Below the pieces are notes generated by a model, which made no database searches, was not told the origin of the DNA, and was given only the letters and a program-made list of their open reading frames with translations. A program made the position numbers and the translations under genes. From assembly GCF_910592395.1 (NCBI RefSeq), contig NC_088311.1, positions 6,948,501 through 7,012,500 on the forward strand: DNA of 64,000 nt, written 5' to 3'. Source of the DNA: Lineus longissimus (Eukaryota > Nemertea > Pilidiophora > Heteronemertea > Lineidae). Positions 61,061 to 64,000 of the stretch are shown one piece after another; positions within the stretch are counted from its first letter, which is position 1; each line of letters begins with the position of its first letter.

Positions 61061-62727
61061 TGAATCGCATAGTGCAACACATAACAGGCCATTCAAGGCA
61101 TTGGGGCCTTGGGGTCAACCGTCGTCTTCCTTCTGGATTCAATCAGAGGATAAGCTCTCTACTTGCTGGATTCCTTAGACTACGTTCTGGAAGACAACAT
61201 TTGGCGAGTGTGACAAGTGATACTGTGACTCAATGGTCCTGCGTCCGACCCTTATTGTTGAACACTAATGTTTAGTTATAGCGACCCTCTCTGAAGCATT
61301 GCTGAGCTAACTCCATCGCCGGTTACTCAGTCAGCGCAGGAGAGGAAGGAGGAGGAGGAGGAGAGGAATAGATACATTTGACACCTGCTAGGACAATCAT
61401 CAACGTAATGAGCTCGTCTTGCGTCAGCCGTCGATCAGCAGTTATAAGAAGGGCCTGAAGACAGCAGCACCGTAGCTTGTTTGACGACGGGACGGGAAAG
61501 TACATGAAGAGAGCTGCGAATCAGTTTTTCTCAATGAAAAACCGCGATAGAAAAAACTACGATAGCAAAAAGTGTATGCATGAGTGAATTCTTCACGGTC
61601 TGGTAAACCATAGAGAGCCACCACGAGTGGAATATCACTGCGTTTCAGTTCAATGTAGTCAACAATTGTATGTCATCGGTATTGCTGACCGCCAAGTGCT
61701 GGCCTCTCTCCACGTCTCTCTCCGCCCACCCACTCTTAATTACTGATTGATTTTATTGGTCCTGCCTGGCCATTGTTGCCGACTACTCCAGTCAGTGAAG
61801 TACCCAGCATGTCTTTATTCCCAAAACAACTTCTCCCGTTGCCCTGTACCGAGATCTGGGTTTCATCCCCGGTCAACTTTGGACTGCTGTCTTCAGCAAA
61901 GGTGACGACTCTCAGCCAGTCCCTTAATTACTCAATTGATTTCATTTGACATGCCGTGCCATTATTACGACTCCTTCAGTTAGTGAGTGAACCCTGAACA
62001 GTGAACAGTGAACAGGCTGTTGAAAAAACGGGCGAACAATTTTCTGCGGGTGATCAAAATCTCGTGCTTTGCAGCTATTGATATCTGTGGATATTTGGCG
62101 ATTCCTATTGTTCGTACATATACAATCATGTAGGCCTATACAATATTTGTCTGATATCTACGTCAAACACCCGGTCAAACTGACCGGATAAGATCTTCAG
62201 ACGGGCCCATTTCAATCCTCTGAAGAATGGCTTTGACTTTTGAAGTGCGACGCAGAATATCCCAACAATAAGAAAGCTTTGTCAAGAATTGTCGGCATTG
62301 GAATTTAGATGTTCAAGTGATAAAGGAAAAAGTAGATTAGAGTGCGTTATTCAAGGTGTAACATATGTATGTATAAACTATATTGTCATAATATCATGAA
62401 TGGTGACCCCAAGTTGACAGAGACCAATCCCATAGACCAGGCTACTTGGCTTTGAGGCGAATTTACATATACTTATACAGTGACATAAAACGCGCTACCC
62501 AAACCCATTTAGTTTTTAGAAAATTGATTCTGAAAATTCGTGCCCATGAAAACAATCCGGTCGCTCGCTTATTACGATATTTCCCTGGAACTGGCCGATT
62601 ACTAGAGATTTCCTGAAAAGTGAACCAAATTGACTCGAAACACTTGCGCTGGACAGCGTTCTCCGATCGAACAATTCCAAATCCATAGCGTCTGCTGGTT
62701 AAGAGAGCTTAGTCAGCGGCGGGTAAT
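61061..62727. other. Non-coding stretch
   Basis: No gene recognised. A gag-type microsatellite lies at about 61337-61370. The segments near 61740-61810 and 61925-61995 look like two diverged copies of one repeat (ttactgattgattttattgg / ttactcaattgatttcattt). Confidence 0.4.
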
Positions 62728-62850
62728 TCAAGACGCGAATGGTTTCCCCTCGGTCAGCAGTTGATGAGAATATCGACCCCGAGCAATCAGTGCCTGTTGT
62801 TGGATGGCCCTGCGCCATATGTCTTTCTTGATGGGTGACGCTGAAGCCAT
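62728..62850 (-). CDS. Possible small ORF or exon, unrecognised
   Basis: A 40-codon minus-strand frame starts at ATG 62850 (MASASPIKKDIWRRAIQQQ) and stops at 62728. It is denser in charged and helix-forming residues than the chance frames around it. There is no family match I can name and no clear donor inside it. It could be a first exon read past its end, or chance. Confidence 0.2.
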   Translation of the reverse strand: MASASPIKKDIWRRAIQQQALIARGRYSHQLLTEGKPFAS

Positions 62851-64000
62851 TCTTCGACCCAAGTCCCCCCATTATCACCCGAGATGAGCCGTCCTAATTG
62901 ATCATTGACCAAGGCTTCCGAACGATTGTTTTATACCTTCGGATGGGCTGGATGACGTCATTACATTCGCTGTCACTTTGCAAATCTCTTTCATCATCTT
63001 CAGGGAGTCTGGAGGTTGATATGTTGGCACGGGCGTTTGGCCTGACGCGTCTAGTGGCATATTCTTCGACATTGCTGAGGGCGATTTCTTCACCCAGGTC
63101 GCTGTATATTGATGATAAACACGATAAATCTCCCTATAAATCGATGATTATGCAGATGGGGATGACATTTCTGATGAGGTGGTATAGGCTGTCGGGTTTG
63201 GCCGAGCCCAACAGGCCCAAGCAACTGCATGGTGAACACAAACCAGCACGCTTGGATACGATTGGTGATTGGTGGGGGATAATGATTTAGGGATCGGATT
63301 TGTCTGGGACATAAGAGATCGATGGTATTTCTTGTTTTAAAACTATACCGGGTTATGATGAATAGGAGCTGATAATGACTTCGTCTGCAAACTTCATCGC
63401 ATTCTCTTTGTGGACGTCATGCCATCTCTCTATGGAATCAAGCCAGTCTCCTGCGCAGTCGGCTGTATTCCCGATAGCCCCTCGCCTGTCATCTCGGATT
63501 AACCCCAGACATGCCGATCTTGGAGCTCGTACGCCAGGCGCATATATGCCTCAGTTACACCACAACCTTTCTACTCTCCGATCGGGGTTCGGACTGCCCG
63601 ATCAATGGAAGTCAGGTTTTGGAACTTACTATGTATTTTTTGCGGCCAAGAGATTAAAGAAAAGGCATGCTGCTTTCCTAATGCATTACGACACCTACGA
63701 TACAAGACCGGTTGATTAATTACTACAAATCAAATAAATGCAACATGCCGTCATAACGTTGGACAAATTGCTGTCGCTATCCCGTCTTTGTCTATCAAAA
63801 TTTAACTCACTAAATGGCATTGAAGGACTGCTCTTAACTAGGGAAACAAGAGTATATCTGTACACATGATTGTGAAGAGGTTGCTCCATTATTGTCATCA
63901 ACTACGAAACAAGGAAGAGGAGACATTCGGCAGCAATCTTATATATAAGTCTACCTTATTAGACAGAAGGTTTCCCGTGAGTTTCTTAGGTTTCTTCTTG
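62851..64000. other. Right edge, no gene recognised
   Basis: Open frames at 62898-63290 and 63375-63719 show no domain or splice support. Composition is somewhat more GC-rich than the rest of the right flank. Confidence 0.35.

Noticed and set aside
1-64000. CRISPR array, bacterial operon or phage region
   Set aside because: The regular repeats lack spacer-repeat structure, and the genes are intron-containing animal genes.

Overview
The window is animal nuclear DNA. Its genes are split by GT-AG introns with consistent phases, most of the sequence is non-coding and AT-rich, and it carries minisatellites and MITE-like elements. The gene content (an orphan rhodopsin-type receptor family amplified in tandem, SLC10-like carriers with large ectodomains, a conserved TRAPP subunit) and the repeat style suggest a marine invertebrate bilaterian, either a lophotrochozoan or an invertebrate deuterostome. 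I cannot fix the phylum from sequence alone. Many open frames begin at TTG or GTG and are not real starts here; I placed starts at ATG and checked exons by joining splice sites in frame.

Layout. At 1-6.6 kb (minus strand) lies a class A GPCR gene whose 3' end runs off the left edge. One copy of the TM3-TM6 exons is preceded by five alternative-looking first exons, each encoding TM1-TM2. Four of these sit in a tandem array of about 1.33 kb units, and every one ends in an intact phase-2 donor. At 7.4-9.5 kb is a 242-bp satellite that appears to derive from the first exon of a recombinase-like gene (a relic of that exon lies at its right edge). At 10.5-18.9 kb (minus) is a complete 11-exon TRAPPC13 gene encoding 428 residues. 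From 19 to 37 kb I find no gene, only several tandem arrays: a 72-bp repeat, a repeat with nuclear-receptor half-sites, and a 21-bp repeat open on both strands. At 37.5-57.2 kb (plus) are three SLC10 (bile-acid/sodium symporter family) paralogues, each with three coding exons and the same intron phases (0, then 1). From 57.3 to 64 kb I see a foldback-like element and an AATCGAAT-rich tandem region, with no confident gene.

The most unusual structure is the GPCR locus. Its exon order, intact frames, shared donor phase, repeated leader segments with a small conserved uORF, and repeated hairpins are what one would expect if several promoters each supply a different TM1-TM2 module to a common receptor body. 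That reading is an inference; transcript data would settle it. The second notable point is that the three SLC10-like proteins have lost most of the residues that coordinate sodium in NTCP/ASBT, with the first gene keeping more of them than the other two.
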